56,931 bases of DNA from positions 1-56,931 of the forward strand of contig JACPBS010000015.1 in NCBI GenBank assembly GCA_016180195.1. The letters run 5' to 3'. Positions 8,353 through 18,419 of the stretch are shown here, in pieces. Position numbers and translations under genes: made by a program. The DNA is from Candidatus Woesearchaeota archaeon (lineage in GTDB: Archaea > Nanobdellota > Nanobdellia > Woesearchaeales > UBA10216). The stretch's first letter is position 1, and each line of letters begins with the position of its first letter. The notes under the pieces were generated by a model that was not told where the DNA came from, did no database searches, and saw nothing but the letters and a program-made list of their open reading frames with translations.

Positions 8353-9411
8353 ATGGATCATAAGGCCAGTTTTGGAGAGGTATTGAGTTTCCTTAGAGAG
8401 TTCTATCCTGACCTTGGCAATTATTCAAGTGAAACTGTTGCTTATTTTTTGTCCCTGCCGGAAGATGTTTACCTTACGGCACAAAGCAGAGGATTGGAAG
8501 CGGTTGTTGTGAATGCCCCTAAAAGGGTTAAAAAAATCCATGAGCTGTCAGACTCTTTTTCATTTCCCAGCAGTTATTCCCCGGCTTCAAGACGGGAAAA
8601 TGCGATTTTTTTTGGAGGGGTTAGCGAAAAGAAAGGGCAGGAAGTCGTTAACTATGCGAGGCTGTTTGAGTCCTATGGGGCAGGAATTGATCTCGTGCTG
8701 GATGTTGCCTGCGGTGTCGGACATTTGGGTGCTTATCTGAAAACAGTTTTTCCAGGTTTGACCTTGTTTGGGATAGATATAAATGCAGGGTACTTAGTTT
8801 CTGCAAGGAGGAAAAACGACAAATTGCGAATCGGCGCTTTGTTTGTTGAAAGGGATGCTTTTCAACCTTTGGAAGATTTGATGATTGGGGGAAAAAATGC
8901 AGTTGTGAGCCTTCACGGTTGTGGCGGGATATCCCAGCGTATTTTGAGGATTCATTCGGCAGACCTTTTGATGACATCACCCTGCTGTTATAACAGGATC
9001 CCTCCTGAAGATTATTTCATGAGCGAGTATGGTAAACAGGCAATAAGTGAAAGCGGAATTAAAGTTGATCATTCGCTTGGCGAAATAGCTATACTTGGGC
9101 ATGGTTTTCTGAACTCGAGGTCAGAAAATGCTATCAAAATGAGATTAGAGGTAGAGGTTGAAAATGGCGTTTCTGAGCTTGATGAAGCGTTGCTCAAAGC
9201 CTCAAATTGCCGGATCTTGGATGCAGAAAGCATTCATTCAGCCAGGAGAAGATATGCTTTATTAAAAAAGATGTTCTTTCCGGTTGTTGAGGCTTTGTTT
9301 TCTTTGGACAAGGCAATATATCTTAATGAGTCTGGGTATGAGAGTCATGTTTTTGAATATGTTCCTCCATCCATCACCCCTAGAAACCACCTGGTTATTG
9401 GAAGAAAATAA
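8353..9411 (+). CDS. SAM-dependent methyltransferase, METTL25/RRNAD1-like (Methyltransf_32 type)
   Basis: Protein of 352 aa with a class I SAM-binding fold. Motif I is LDVACGVGHLG, followed by the acidic strand LFGIDIN. A second conserved block VSLHGCGG and the motif SPCCYNR mark the METTL25/RRNAD1 and GSTCD group of methyltransferases rather than ordinary Ubi-type enzymes. The substrate is unknown; relatives are suspected to act on RNA or translation factors. The start at 8353 was chosen from the TATA spacing. It is transcribed alone, away from the SpoIIM gene, and ends about 30 bases before the HD-domain gene. Confidence 0.75.
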   Translation: MDHKASFGEVLSFLREFYPDLGNYSSETVAYFLSLPEDVYLTAQSRGLEAVVVNAPKRVKKIHELSDSFSFPSSYSPASRRENAIFFGGVSEKKGQEVVNYARLFESYGAGIDLVLDVACGVGHLGAYLKTVFPGLTLFGIDINAGYLVSARRKNDKLRIGALFVERDAFQPLEDLMIGGKNAVVSLHGCGGISQRILRIHSADLLMTSPCCYNRIPPEDYFMSEYGKQAISESGIKVDHSLGEIAILGHGFLNSRSENAIKMRLEVEVENGVSELDEALLKASNCRILDAESIHSARRRYALLKKMFFPVVEALFSLDKAIYLNESGYESHVFEYVPPSITPRNHLVIGRK

Positions 9412-9443
9412 AGTTTATTAACTGTCTGTGTTTGAATTGTTTC

Positions 9444-9926
9444 ATGATACCTTCAAGGAGGCAGTGTTTCGAGCTGCTTTGGCACCATGGCGTGCCTTCA
9501 GAGGTTATAAGGCACTCTGTTTCAGTCTGCCGGTTTGCTTTGGGGATTGCTGCGAAAAGGAAGGATGTCAACATTAAGCTTCTGGAGGCAAGCTGCCTTT
9601 TGCATGACATAGGCAAGATGGATTCAATTGTGAAGGGTGGAAAGCATGAGCTGATTGGCAGCAGGATTCTCATTAAGCATGGGTATGGTGAGGTTGCAAG
9701 GGTCATCAGGAAGCATTCTTTGCATTATATACTGGACAAAAAGAAGGCTCCGAGAGAAATCGAGGAAAAGATTCTTTTCTATGCTGACAAAAGAGTGATG
9801 GGTCATAGGGTTGTTTCGTTGAAAAGGAGATTGGATGACTTAAGGGAAAGGTATCCTCAATATAGGGAAAGCATGGACAAGGCGGAGCCTTTGGTTATTA
9901 GATTGGAGAAGATGTTTTTGGAATGA
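9444..9926 (+). CDS. HD-domain metal-dependent phosphohydrolase
   Basis: Protein of 160 aa from ATG 9444 (a TTG at 9432 is also in frame). The HD signature is seen as RHSVSVCRF, then LLHDIGKMD, then the downstream HELIG and IRKHSLHY histidines, the metal ligand set of the HD superfamily. These enzymes hydrolyse nucleotides or phosphodiesters; small archaeal members are uncharacterised. A T-rich TATA-like element (AGTTTATTAA) lies about 25-33 bases upstream, at the end of the preceding methyltransferase gene, so it may be transcribed separately. Confidence 0.75.
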   Translation: MIPSRRQCFELLWHHGVPSEVIRHSVSVCRFALGIAAKRKDVNIKLLEASCLLHDIGKMDSIVKGGKHELIGSRILIKHGYGEVARVIRKHSLHYILDKKKAPREIEEKILFYADKRVMGHRVVSLKRRLDDLRERYPQYRESMDKAEPLVIRLEKMFLE

Positions 9927-9944
9927 GCATTTTGACATGTTGCC

Positions 9945-10094
9945 CTAAAGAGGGTGTTGAGCATTAAAATTTAATGCTTGATCTAATTCTGCATTCCTTG
10001 AAGGATCAATGGCCAATTCAGAAATTGCTATCGCCTTCTGAAGGCTTAATCCTGTTGCGTATTCTTGACAACCACAATTCCCGGGTATAATAAG
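9945..10094 (-). pseudogene. Possible small coding remnant
   Basis: An open minus-strand stretch of 49 codons ending at a TAG. It has protein-like composition (CGCQEYATGLSLQKAIAI; DPSRNAELDQAL) but no usable start codon after the upstream stop at 10095-10097. It sits between the 3' ends of the HD gene and rps12. It could be the tail of a lost gene. The call is weak because it is short and has no recognised homologue. Confidence 0.25.
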
Positions 10095-10103
10095 CTAGCA
10101 GAA

Positions 10104-10541
10104 CTACTTTCTTGCCTTCTCAATCTTTCCTGAGAGCAGGGCTCTTAATGACTGGTCATTTACTTTTATTACCTGCCATCTTACTCCGGGTATGTCTCCT
10201 TTTGCCCTTCCCTTGTTTCCGCCTATGCATTCTATGACGACTTCATCATGCTCATCCATCATCTTTATTGCTCCGTCTCCTGGAGCGAACGCGGTTACCT
10301 GCCTGCCGTTCTTTATGAGCTGCACCCTTACAGCTTTTCTCATTGCGGAGTTTGGCTGCTTTGCCTCTATCTGGACTTTTTCAAGAACAAGCCCTTTTGC
10401 CTGGGAAGCTCCTTCCAGCGGGTCTGACTTTCTTTTCAGGTCTAGGATTCTTTTGGTGTATTTTTCAGATGACCATTTGAATCTTGCCCTTTTTTCGCTG
10501 AGTTTCTTCCCTGAGTTCAGGCCGTTTGACTTTTTTGACAT
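10104..10541 (-). CDS. rps12: 30S ribosomal protein S12
   Basis: Protein of 145 aa of the archaeal S12/S23e family, part of the decoding centre. Diagnostic core motifs: [19 protein letters not shown] (the PNSA loop) and [14 protein letters not shown]. It is the last gene of the RNA polymerase operon, one base downstream of nusA. In many archaea S7 and EF-1A follow S12; here the operon ends with S12. Confidence 0.97.
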   Translation of the reverse strand: MSKKSNGLNSGKKLSEKRARFKWSSEKYTKRILDLKRKSDPLEGASQAKGLVLEKVQIEAKQPNSAMRKAVRVQLIKNGRQVTAFAPGDGAIKMMDEHDEVVIECIGGNKGRAKGDIPGVRWQVIKVNDQSLRALLSGKIEKARK

Positions 10542-10542
10542 T

Positions 10543-10965
10543 TTATATTACCTTTATTTCCTTTACCTCGAAGTACCTGTTGATTATTTCCTTGTAATGG
10601 TTCAGGTTTGACGAGTTTCTCCCGATAAGGATTGCCTTAGTTTTTATGTCCTGCCCGGTTATTGTGATTTTTTCGTCCACAATATCTATCTGTTTTGGAA
10701 TTATTGGGTGAAGCAGATTCTTTATAAATGTTCCCAAATCGGGGCTGAATTCGAGTATCCTGATTTTTTTTTTTAGCAGCCTCTCCATGAGCTTTGCGTT
10801 CTTTCCCTGTTTTCCTATGGCTTTTCCCATGTTTTCAGGTTCCACAACGAAATACAGGGTTTCTCCGGAAGGGAAGCAGTCCTTTAGGTTGGTTTTTGTG
10901 ACTGTTTCGAACAGGGAGATGACCTTCATTAACTGGGCATCATAGCTTATTTTCTGTTTGGTCAT
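10543..10965 (-). CDS. nusA: Archaeal NusA-like KH-domain transcription factor
   Basis: Protein of 140 aa, the short archaeal form that consists of two KH domains without the bacterial S1 and RNAP-binding parts. The GxxG RNA-binding loop is seen as [12 protein letters not shown] (about residues 47-58). A second KH-like half carries [14 protein letters not shown]. It overlaps rpl30e by 4 bases upstream and precedes rps12, the standard archaeal order. The likely role is RNA binding in transcription elongation or termination. Confidence 0.9.
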   Translation of the reverse strand: MTKQKISYDAQLMKVISLFETVTKTNLKDCFPSGETLYFVVEPENMGKAIGKQGKNAKLMERLLKKKIRILEFSPDLGTFIKNLLHPIIPKQIDIVDEKITITGQDIKTKAILIGRNSSNLNHYKEIINRYFEVKEIKVI

Positions 10966-11225
10966 TTAAGTCCCAGCACGGATATTCCATATTGCTTCTT
11001 GCAGACCACGCCCAGTTCATCATTCGGGATGTTTAAGAACTCAACTTCGCACTTTGTGGTTTGGGTGTAGTGTTCTATGTCCTGTTTGATTTTTTCCGGG
11101 CAATTGGACGTTACAAATATCTTTTGTAGTTTGCCGAGCTTGAGCCCCTCTAGTGTCTTCTTTGTCCCTATTACTGCCTTTTTCTCTTTTATGCCTTTTT
11201 TTATTTCTGTTATTGAATCTGTCAT
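10962..11225 (-). CDS. rpl30e: 50S ribosomal protein L30e
   Basis: Protein of 87 aa of the L7Ae/L30e RNA-binding fold. GTKKTLEGLKLGKLQKIFVTSNCP and the C-terminal half (NDELGVVCKKQYGISVL) follow the family pattern. It is located between rpoA2 and nusA, as in many archaea. It ends with a 4-base overlap into nusA. Confidence 0.93.
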   Translation of the reverse strand: MTDSITEIKKGIKEKKAVIGTKKTLEGLKLGKLQKIFVTSNCPEKIKQDIEHYTQTTKCEVEFLNIPNDELGVVCKKQYGISVLGLK

Positions 11226-11231
11226 TTTTGT

Positions 11232-12374
11232 TTATTTCTTCCCCGCGTCTTTTACGGTAACAAGTTTTGGCAATCCTGTGCCCACGGGAACAGGCTGGTT
11301 TAGCATTACGTTTTCTACAACGGAGTTAAGCGGGTCTAGCTCCCCTGTGATGCTTGCGCTTATTAGGTGTTTGATTGGGGTTTCGAATGAGGCTCTTGCA
11401 AGCACGCTTGCCTTTTCCTTGACTACGCCATACCTTGTTATGCCTTTTAGCTTTCCGTTGAAGCACATGGTGTCCGCCACGAGCATGAGGTGCCTTATGT
11501 CCACGTTTAGGCCCTGTGTGTCAATGACCTTGTATACCTCATTTATCAGTGCCTGCCTTGATGCCTCTATCCCGAGCGCGTCCTCTATCTCGAATATGTC
11601 ATTTGTTGTTGTCCTTGTTTCATCCACAAATGGCAGGCTCAGGATTTTTTTCAAATTGCTTCCCGCTGTTATTATCATGAATTCCCCTTCCTTTTTCACT
11701 GGAAGTATCTGTTTTATTCCCCTTATCCCTCTTATGTAGCTTTCCTTTATCTTGTCCTTGGACTTGTATATCTGGTTTGCGTTCTCATCCTTGCTTTTTG
11801 CCTTGAATATGTATGTCCCTTTTTTTATGTCAACCGAGAGTGTTTTGTTGGATATTTTCAGGGCCTGGATAAGTTTTGCTTCTGTTATCCCGAGCTCTTT
11901 TGCCTTTTCTTCGTTTATTGATACCTCTATCCTTGATTCGGCTATGTTGAGTGTGATTTCGGAGGCTATGTCCGAGAGCTTGGTTTCCTTGATGTACATT
12001 GCGATCTTCTTTATGTCCTTTCCCTGGCTGTAGGGCTTTTTGAGGTATATCTCCATCATCGGGGTGGTTATCTGTTTCCTGCCATCGAGGATTTCTATTA
12101 TCCTTGGCAGGCCGGTTGTGATGTTCATCTCTGCCACGCCTGCAAAGTGGAATGTGTTGAGCGTCATCTGGGTTCCTGGCTCGCCTATTGATTCTGCTGA
12201 AACGATTCCGACGCTTTCTCCTGGCTCGGCTTTCATGTTTTCATATTCACTTTCGATTCTTTCAAGTATCTCCCTTGCCTTGGCCTCTGATATTTTCTTT
12301 GGCATATTTTCCCTTATCTCGTCTATTATGGCTGACGGGAGCTTTTCCTCGTATTTCTTTAGAAGGTCTTCCAT
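11232..12374 (-). CDS. rpoA2: DNA-directed RNA polymerase subunit A''
   Basis: Protein of 380 aa, the C-terminal part of the largest RNA polymerase subunit, split off as in other archaea. [28 protein letters not shown] covers the bridge-helix/trigger-loop region (key part [16 protein letters not shown]). The closing domain ends with [10 protein letters not shown], the usual clamp-proximal motif. It starts 3 bases after the rpoA1 stop, so the two halves should be made in equal amounts. Confidence 0.97.
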   Translation of the reverse strand: MEDLLKKYEEKLPSAIIDEIRENMPKKISEAKAREILERIESEYENMKAEPGESVGIVSAESIGEPGTQMTLNTFHFAGVAEMNITTGLPRIIEILDGRKQITTPMMEIYLKKPYSQGKDIKKIAMYIKETKLSDIASEITLNIAESRIEVSINEEKAKELGITEAKLIQALKISNKTLSVDIKKGTYIFKAKSKDENANQIYKSKDKIKESYIRGIRGIKQILPVKKEGEFMIITAGSNLKKILSLPFVDETRTTTNDIFEIEDALGIEASRQALINEVYKVIDTQGLNVDIRHLMLVADTMCFNGKLKGITRYGVVKEKASVLARASFETPIKHLISASITGELDPLNSVVENVMLNQPVPVGTGLPKLVTVKDAGKK

Positions 12375-12377
12375 TTT

Positions 12378-15080
12378 TTATTCCCCTGAAACCTCTTTGA
12401 TTATCCTCTTGACATTTAACTTTCCTGCTTCTGATTTTGACACGTCGATGCCGTCTTCGCCGTAGACAAATTGGACTATGCGCTTTGACGCATCCCTTAC
12501 TGTGTAGTCATATTCGATCTTCAGGTCCTGCATTGCATTTGCAAGCCTTCTGTACAGGTATCCTGACTTCGGCGTCCTTAGAGCAGTATCCATTAATGAG
12601 TCTCTTCCTACCATTGCTTGAAAGAAGAACTCTGAGGGTGAAAGCCCTTTCTTGAAGCAGTTTTTGATGAAGCCGTGGGCTTCAGGTCCCATGTCGTTCT
12701 TTTCAAAGCAGCTTAATGTCCTTAGGCTGTATCCTTTGTCAATTCTTTTTCCCCTTAATGCCTGCTGGCCTACTGTGGCTGATATTTGCGCGAGGTTGAT
12801 TGTTGTTCCTCTTGCCCCTGAAAGGGCCATGAGCATTGTGTGGCTGTTCCTGTCGGCATTTTTTAATACCATCAATCCTGCCTCATTCCTGGCCCGGTTC
12901 AGCACTTCCATTATTTTAAGCTCAAGAGTTTCCCTGAGTGTTCTTCCTGGGAACGAATCTAATGTTCCTTCCTTGTAGGATCTTATGAGGTCGTTGACTT
13001 CCTGCCTTGATACGTCGAGAAGGTGCTTTATGTCCCCGTCAACTTTTTCAGGGAGGTCTGTGTCGGATACGGTTGTTGTAAAGCCTCTTTTCATGAGGAC
13101 TGCGATGCCGAGCCTGAATACCTTCCCTATGAAGTCAACTGCGTATTTCTCGCCATATTTCTTGTGTATGTTCCTTAGCAGAAGCCCTGAGCCCTCTCCC
13201 AGGTTGTTTTTGTCCATTACTCCTGATATCAGTTTTCCGTTCTCAATCAGAAGTTCGGGTTCTTCGGTGGATTTTGACCTGCCTGAATAGTTGAAGTCTT
13301 CGGGCAGTATCATGCTGAATATCTCTTTTCCTGTTACAAGTTCCTTTTTCGGCAGCTTTGACATGTCAGATATGCCTACTTGCATAAGGATGTCGAGTGC
13401 TTCTTCGCGCTTGATCTGGAATTTTTTCTGTGTGAGGATGTAGTTGCCTGATATGGAGTCCTGAATGCATCCTATTACTGCGAGCCCGTATCTTGGGCTT
13501 ATCAGCTGCGTTTGCACCAGCATGAGTATTTCTGCTTCTGCCATTGCCTCCTCGGTTTGTGGAATGTGGAGGTTCATTTCATCCCCGTCAAAATCTGCAT
13601 TGTATGGAAAGCATACGGCAGGGTTGAGCCTTAGGGTCTTGTATGGCAGCACCCTAACCTTGTGGGCCATCATGCTCATTCTGTGCAGTGATGGCTGCCT
13701 GTTGAAGATTGCCAGGTCGCCGTCCATAAGGTGTCTTTCAACTAAGTAGCCTGGCTGCAGCTCTTCCAGTGCCTGCTCTATTGTTTCCTCTGTGAGTTTT
13801 TTCTTTTTTCCATCAGGCCTTACTATGTAGTTCGCTCCCGGGTATTTTTTCGGCCCTTTTTCAACGAATTTTTTGATGTGCTCCAGGTTCCATGATGTTA
13901 CCTTTTCAGGCACTGTAAGTTTCAGGGCCATTATCTCAGGGACCCCAACCTCGTTAATCATCAGCATTGGGTCCGGGCTTATTACAGTTCTCGCTGAAAA
14001 GTTTGTCCTCTTTCCGACCAGGTTGTGCCTTATCCTTCCTTCTTTGCTCTTGATTCTTTCGGTGAGCGTTTTTAGTGGCTGGCCTGACCTGTGCCTGGCA
14101 GGCGGGAGCTGTGCAACTTCGTTGTCAAAGAAAGTTGTGATGTGGTATTGCAGGAGGTCCCATAGGTCCTCGACTATTATCTCCGGTGCCCCTGCGTTTA
14201 TGTTTTCAAAAAGCCTCTGGTTGATCCTTACTATGTCTCCAAGCTTGTGTGTGAGGTCATCCTCGCTTCTTTCCCCTGTTTCCAGTGTGATCGAGGGTCT
14301 CATGGTGACTGGCGGTATGGGCAGCACGGTTAGGACCATCCATTCGGGTCGTGTTGATTTTGAATTTATTCCGAACAGCTCAACATCATCATCTGTGATC
14401 TTCTCCAGCCTTGTTCTTATCTCGATTGGCGAGATCCTTTTTTCATCTTCGAAGAATGTTGTTGGCTTGTCCATTGCTATTTTGTGTTGTTTTGCCTTGC
14501 AGTGCGGGCATTTTCCGCCGGTTTTTCCGGTAGTGCTGGCTATTATGTCCTTCACTTTTTTCCTCATTATCTCCTCGCCTTTTTCCTTTCCGAACTGCCT
14601 CAGCTTCTCTCCGAACTTATCTATCTTCTCTTGTTCTATCAGGATTCTGCCGCATTCCCTGCATGAGCATCTTAGCAATGTGAGGATGACAGAAGTGAAA
14701 TTGAGGTGTATGATCGGCCTTGCGAGGGATATGTATCCGAAATGCCCGACGCATTCCTTTAGCTTGCTTCCGCATGTTTTGCACTTCAGGCCAGGGTCTA
14801 TAACGCCAAGCCTTATGTCCATCAGCCCGCCGTCAACAGGGTAGCCTTCCTTGTCGTACAATTCGGGGGTCACTATCTTGGCTGAGGCCATTTTCTTTAT
14901 CATCTTTGGGCTTAGGACACCGAACTGGACGTCCTTTACCTTTTTGTAGATAGGTATTTCTGCCTCTATGGTTTCTTTCTTTTCTTCTGGAGCCTTCACT
15001 TCCTCAAGCTCTGCTTCTTCTGCCACGGCTTCCGCAGGTTCCTGTTCTTCTATAACTTCGAGCTTTTCCTCTTCTTCCAT
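12378..15080 (-). CDS. rpoA1: DNA-directed RNA polymerase subunit A'
   Basis: Protein of 900 aa. It carries the catalytic NADFDGDEMN loop with the three metal-binding aspartates, a zinc-binding clamp (CKTCGSKLKECVGHFG), a second CxxC pair (CPHCKAKQH) and the RQPSLHRMSM motif. The first 45-50 residues are an acidic Glu/Ala-rich extension (EEEEKLEVIEEQEPAEA) ahead of the usual beginning near FGVLSPKMIKKM; ordinary archaeal A' subunits start close to that point. The ATG at 15080 is in the operon context and no other start is needed, but initiation further in cannot be excluded. Confidence 0.97.
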   Translation of the reverse strand: MEEEEKLEVIEEQEPAEAVAEEAELEEVKAPEEKKETIEAEIPIYKKVKDVQFGVLSPKMIKKMASAKIVTPELYDKEGYPVDGGLMDIRLGVIDPGLKCKTCGSKLKECVGHFGYISLARPIIHLNFTSVILTLLRCSCRECGRILIEQEKIDKFGEKLRQFGKEKGEEIMRKKVKDIIASTTGKTGGKCPHCKAKQHKIAMDKPTTFFEDEKRISPIEIRTRLEKITDDDVELFGINSKSTRPEWMVLTVLPIPPVTMRPSITLETGERSEDDLTHKLGDIVRINQRLFENINAGAPEIIVEDLWDLLQYHITTFFDNEVAQLPPARHRSGQPLKTLTERIKSKEGRIRHNLVGKRTNFSARTVISPDPMLMINEVGVPEIMALKLTVPEKVTSWNLEHIKKFVEKGPKKYPGANYIVRPDGKKKKLTEETIEQALEELQPGYLVERHLMDGDLAIFNRQPSLHRMSMMAHKVRVLPYKTLRLNPAVCFPYNADFDGDEMNLHIPQTEEAMAEAEILMLVQTQLISPRYGLAVIGCIQDSISGNYILTQKKFQIKREEALDILMQVGISDMSKLPKKELVTGKEIFSMILPEDFNYSGRSKSTEEPELLIENGKLISGVMDKNNLGEGSGLLLRNIHKKYGEKYAVDFIGKVFRLGIAVLMKRGFTTTVSDTDLPEKVDGDIKHLLDVSRQEVNDLIRSYKEGTLDSFPGRTLRETLELKIMEVLNRARNEAGLMVLKNADRNSHTMLMALSGARGTTINLAQISATVGQQALRGKRIDKGYSLRTLSCFEKNDMGPEAHGFIKNCFKKGLSPSEFFFQAMVGRDSLMDTALRTPKSGYLYRRLANAMQDLKIEYDYTVRDASKRIVQFVYGEDGIDVSKSEAGKLNVKRIIKEVSGE

Positions 15081-15129
15081 TTTTTATATCCCCCGATTGG
15101 CAGGTTTGTTCAGCCACCGTTTTATTTAA

Positions 15130-16932
15130 TCAGTATTTGCTCTTCAACTGCATTTTCGGGTATATACCCATGCTTTTGAACTCATCAAGCATTAGCTTGA
15201 ATGCATAGCTTATCTCGATGAAGCTGATCTCCACGGATTCCCCGCATATTGGGCAGTAATTCTTTTTTTTGAACTCGTCATGTATTGCGATGATGCCGCA
15301 GTTTTCGCATAGCGGCACTACGGTCCTGTCTGAGTCAAATCTTTCCTTCAGCAGCAGCGATGCGCCATGCGCGACAAAAGTGTCCTTTTCCATCTCTCCA
15401 AGCCTCAGGCCGCCTTCCTTTGCTCTTCCTTCTGTGGGCTGTCTTGTGAGCAGCTGTATCGGGCCTCTTGCCCTTGAGTGTATCTTGTTGGCAACCATGT
15501 GCTTAAGTCTGAGGTAGTACATGTTGCCGACAAATATCCTGACCGTGAATTTTTCTCCTGTTTCACCGTTGTACATTGTTTCCAGCCCATTGTCCCTGAA
15601 GCCGAGGCCCAGAAGCTCTTTCCTAAGCGCTTCCTCTGGCTCTGAATCAAAGATTGTTCCATTGATGTACCTTCCTGATAGCCCTCCTGTCTTTCCTGCC
15701 AGGAGCTCGATAAGGTGTGCCATGGTCATCCTGCTTGGGATTCCGTGTGGGCTGAAAAGCAGGTCCGGCACTATTCCTGAGATGGTAAATGGCATGTCTG
15801 TATGTGGCACTATCAGGCCTATGACTCCTTTTTGCCCATGCCTTGAAGTAAGCTTGTCGCCTATTTCAGGTATTCTCTCGTCTCTGATCTTTACCTGCAC
15901 CAGCTTGTTGCCTTCACCGTTTTCTGTGATCAGTATCAGGTCAACGATTCCCTCTTCGCCGTGCTTCATTATCAGTGAGCTTTCCCTTCTTGTGTCGCTT
16001 GCGAGCCTGTATTGGTCCATTCCGCTGAGGAATCTTGGAGGTGATGTTTTGCCTATCACGACATCGCCTTCTTTTACCTTGGCTTCAGGGTATATTATTC
16101 CGTCTTCCTCAAGATACCTGTAATCTTTTTCGCTCTTGTAGCCCTTTACGTCCTTGTCGGGTATGGATATCTCGTCCACGAGGCCCCCGCTGTATCTGAG
16201 TTCTTCAGCGACCATTGGCCTGAAGTAAGTTCCTCTTCCAAGTCCTCGCTCGATTGACGCCTTGTTTATTATTATGGCATCTTCCATGTTGTACCCCTTG
16301 TAGCTCATGACCGCAACCACCACATTCTGTCCTGAGGGGTGCTGGTCATATTCGCTTATGTCGTGCATAACAGATTTTACAACTGGTTTCTGGGGGTAAT
16401 GCAGCACGTTGACATCCATGTCCATTCTTATGTGGTAGTTGGATGCGTAAAAGCCAAGTGCCTGTTTCTGGTTTTTCGACCCGGTGTTTACTTTCTGTGC
16501 CGAGTTAAAGTTTGCATATGGCACCAGCGCTGTCACGAGGCCAAATATTGCGAGCGGCGTGATTTCTAGGTGCGTGTGCTTGGGTGTCAGTTCGCTTTCG
16601 AAGAATGCAATGAGTGTGTTATCTTCCTCGGATGCATCGAGGTATTCGATTATTCCCTGCTTTACAAGGTCAGACCATCTGGCCTCCTTCTTCTCAAGCT
16701 GCTTTATGTGTTGATCTGTGAGGGTTGGCTTTCCATCCTTGACAACGATAAGCGGCCTCCTTAGCCTTCCCCTTGCAGCTTCTATGAAGACCTCGTTTGA
16801 TTCATGATTGTGATTTATGTTTACATTATCAGGGATTATGCCTTTTCTTCTTTCTTCGCGTACCCTTGAAATGAATTCTGATGGACTGTCTGTTGTTCCG
16901 ATGTATTTTCCGCTTAAATATACGTCCGCCAT
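15130..16932 (-). CDS. rpoB1: DNA-directed RNA polymerase subunit B'
   Basis: Protein of 600 aa, the C-terminal part of the second largest subunit. MSYKGYNMEDAIIIN and GDKLTSRHGQKGVIG are the catalytic and hybrid-binding motifs. CENCGIIA ... CPICGES forms the C-terminal zinc site. The B subunit is split into B'' and B', as in many Euryarchaeota and unlike most Crenarchaeota. It starts 2 bases after rpoB2. Confidence 0.97.
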   Translation of the reverse strand: MADVYLSGKYIGTTDSPSEFISRVREERRKGIIPDNVNINHNHESNEVFIEAARGRLRRPLIVVKDGKPTLTDQHIKQLEKKEARWSDLVKQGIIEYLDASEEDNTLIAFFESELTPKHTHLEITPLAIFGLVTALVPYANFNSAQKVNTGSKNQKQALGFYASNYHIRMDMDVNVLHYPQKPVVKSVMHDISEYDQHPSGQNVVVAVMSYKGYNMEDAIIINKASIERGLGRGTYFRPMVAEELRYSGGLVDEISIPDKDVKGYKSEKDYRYLEEDGIIYPEAKVKEGDVVIGKTSPPRFLSGMDQYRLASDTRRESSLIMKHGEEGIVDLILITENGEGNKLVQVKIRDERIPEIGDKLTSRHGQKGVIGLIVPHTDMPFTISGIVPDLLFSPHGIPSRMTMAHLIELLAGKTGGLSGRYINGTIFDSEPEEALRKELLGLGFRDNGLETMYNGETGEKFTVRIFVGNMYYLRLKHMVANKIHSRARGPIQLLTRQPTEGRAKEGGLRLGEMEKDTFVAHGASLLLKERFDSDRTVVPLCENCGIIAIHDEFKKKNYCPICGESVEISFIEISYAFKLMLDEFKSMGIYPKMQLKSKY

Positions 16933-16934
16933 TT

Positions 16935-18419
16935 TTACCTCACCGGTTTTAGCCCATAGGCCCTGAGTGTTTTGATAAGATCCTCTTCTGATGTGTCCTG
17001 GGATACGGTTGCAAGGAGGGCCAAGTTCTTCTTCAGGCCTATGTTCGTGCCTTCAGGTGTTTCTATGGGGCATAGCCTACCTAGATGTGTGCAGTGTAGC
17101 TCCCTTGCTTCGAAATTCTCCTGTGTGGCTGACAGTGGGCTTACCACCCTTTGGAGATGGGACATGGTTTCAAGGTAGTTCAGCCTCTGGATTCTTTGGC
17201 TGATTCCTTTCCTGCCCCCGCTCCAGGAGCCTGTTGCCATTGAACTGTATATTCTTGATGTCAGCAGCTTTTCCCTGATTATGACTTTTATTGTCGGGAA
17301 TTTTCCCCTTTTCACTATCCTTTGGAAATTGTAAAGGAGGTCTCCGATGAGTACCTTCATGTTGACCCTTATGAGGTCCGCAAGAAGGTCTCCGCTCAGC
17401 TTCAGCCTTTTGTTCGAGTAGTTGTCTTTGTCGTCAAGCTCGATCTCTCCTTTAATGGTCATTATCAGTTTCTTTAGGCACTTGCAAAGGTTGTATGCCT
17501 TCACTATCCTGTCCTTTGGAGATGTTCCAAGGTGCGGAAGAAGGTACTTGTCCAGGATTTCCTTCATTCTCTCTACACGGACTTCTTTGGATTGTGTTAT
17601 GCCTGCCCTCTTGGCAATATAATCAATTGCATCCTCCTCATTCTTTATTTCAGCTGCTTCGAGGAGGTTTACTACTATTTCGTCAAAGTCCCTGTCTGCG
17701 GAAATGAAGCGCATGATATCCTCGTCTTTTGTGAGGCCGAGCGCTTTTATTGCGACTATCACGGGTATCCGCTTCACTCTTGTAAACGTTATGTAGAAAA
17801 TCCCATCTCTCAGCCTTTCAAGCGAATGGGGTATCTTGTACGATCCATATTCAGAGAAAATCTTGCCAACGTACTTGCTTGGGCCGGTTACATCGACATC
17901 TGTTATGAATTTGTTTGGGGCAAGGTCCTCGACCTTTACAAGCACTTTCTCAGTGCCGTTGATTATGAAATATCCTCCAGGGTCTTCCGGGTCCTCGCCC
18001 TGCTGCACGAGCTCTTCCTTTGTCAGCTTGTGCAAATGGCATTGCTTGGACTTGAGCATGATAGGCAGGTTTCCTATCTGGGTTTCAAAGGATTCCCTTT
18101 GGGCGCCATTGATGAATGCACTTACGGTTATGTATATTGGGGCAGAATAGGTGATCTTTCTCAGCCGTGCCTCTATCGGGTATATCTTCCTCCTGCTTCC
18201 GTCAGCTTCGGTAAGCTCAGGTTTTGTAACCCTTATTTTGTCAAACTTTATCTTGAACTCCTCCACGTTAGGGGGTATTATTGTAGGCTCTATGTCGCTG
18301 TTCTCGGCGATTATTTTTGGAAGCTCCTGGTCAATGAAGCTGTTGAAGGACTCAATGTCCGACTTGTTGAAGGATTGCTCGTCAAAGTATTTTCTTATCA
18401 GCATTTCATAGTTAACCAT
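16935..18419 (-). CDS. rpoB2: DNA-directed RNA polymerase subunit B''
   Basis: Protein of 494 aa, the N-terminal half of the B subunit with protrusion, lobe and fork domains. The fork region is seen near the end as REARELHCTHLGRLCPIETPEG-like sequence (ARELHCTHLGRLCPIETPEG). It overlaps rpoH by 8 bases at its start and is followed directly by rpoB1. Together H, B'' and B' assemble with A' and A'' encoded downstream. Confidence 0.97.
   Translation of the reverse strand: MVNYEMLIRKYFDEQSFNKSDIESFNSFIDQELPKIIAENSDIEPTIIPPNVEEFKIKFDKIRVTKPELTEADGSRRKIYPIEARLRKITYSAPIYITVSAFINGAQRESFETQIGNLPIMLKSKQCHLHKLTKEELVQQGEDPEDPGGYFIINGTEKVLVKVEDLAPNKFITDVDVTGPSKYVGKIFSEYGSYKIPHSLERLRDGIFYITFTRVKRIPVIVAIKALGLTKDEDIMRFISADRDFDEIVVNLLEAAEIKNEEDAIDYIAKRAGITQSKEVRVERMKEILDKYLLPHLGTSPKDRIVKAYNLCKCLKKLIMTIKGEIELDDKDNYSNKRLKLSGDLLADLIRVNMKVLIGDLLYNFQRIVKRGKFPTIKVIIREKLLTSRIYSSMATGSWSGGRKGISQRIQRLNYLETMSHLQRVVSPLSATQENFEARELHCTHLGRLCPIETPEGTNIGLKKNLALLATVSQDTSEEDLIKTLRAYGLKPVR

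Noticed and set aside
12378-18419. Long plus-strand ORFs opposite the RNA polymerase genes
   Set aside because: They mirror coding constraint on the minus strand, have Ser/Phe-rich low-complexity translations and no start or promoter signals.
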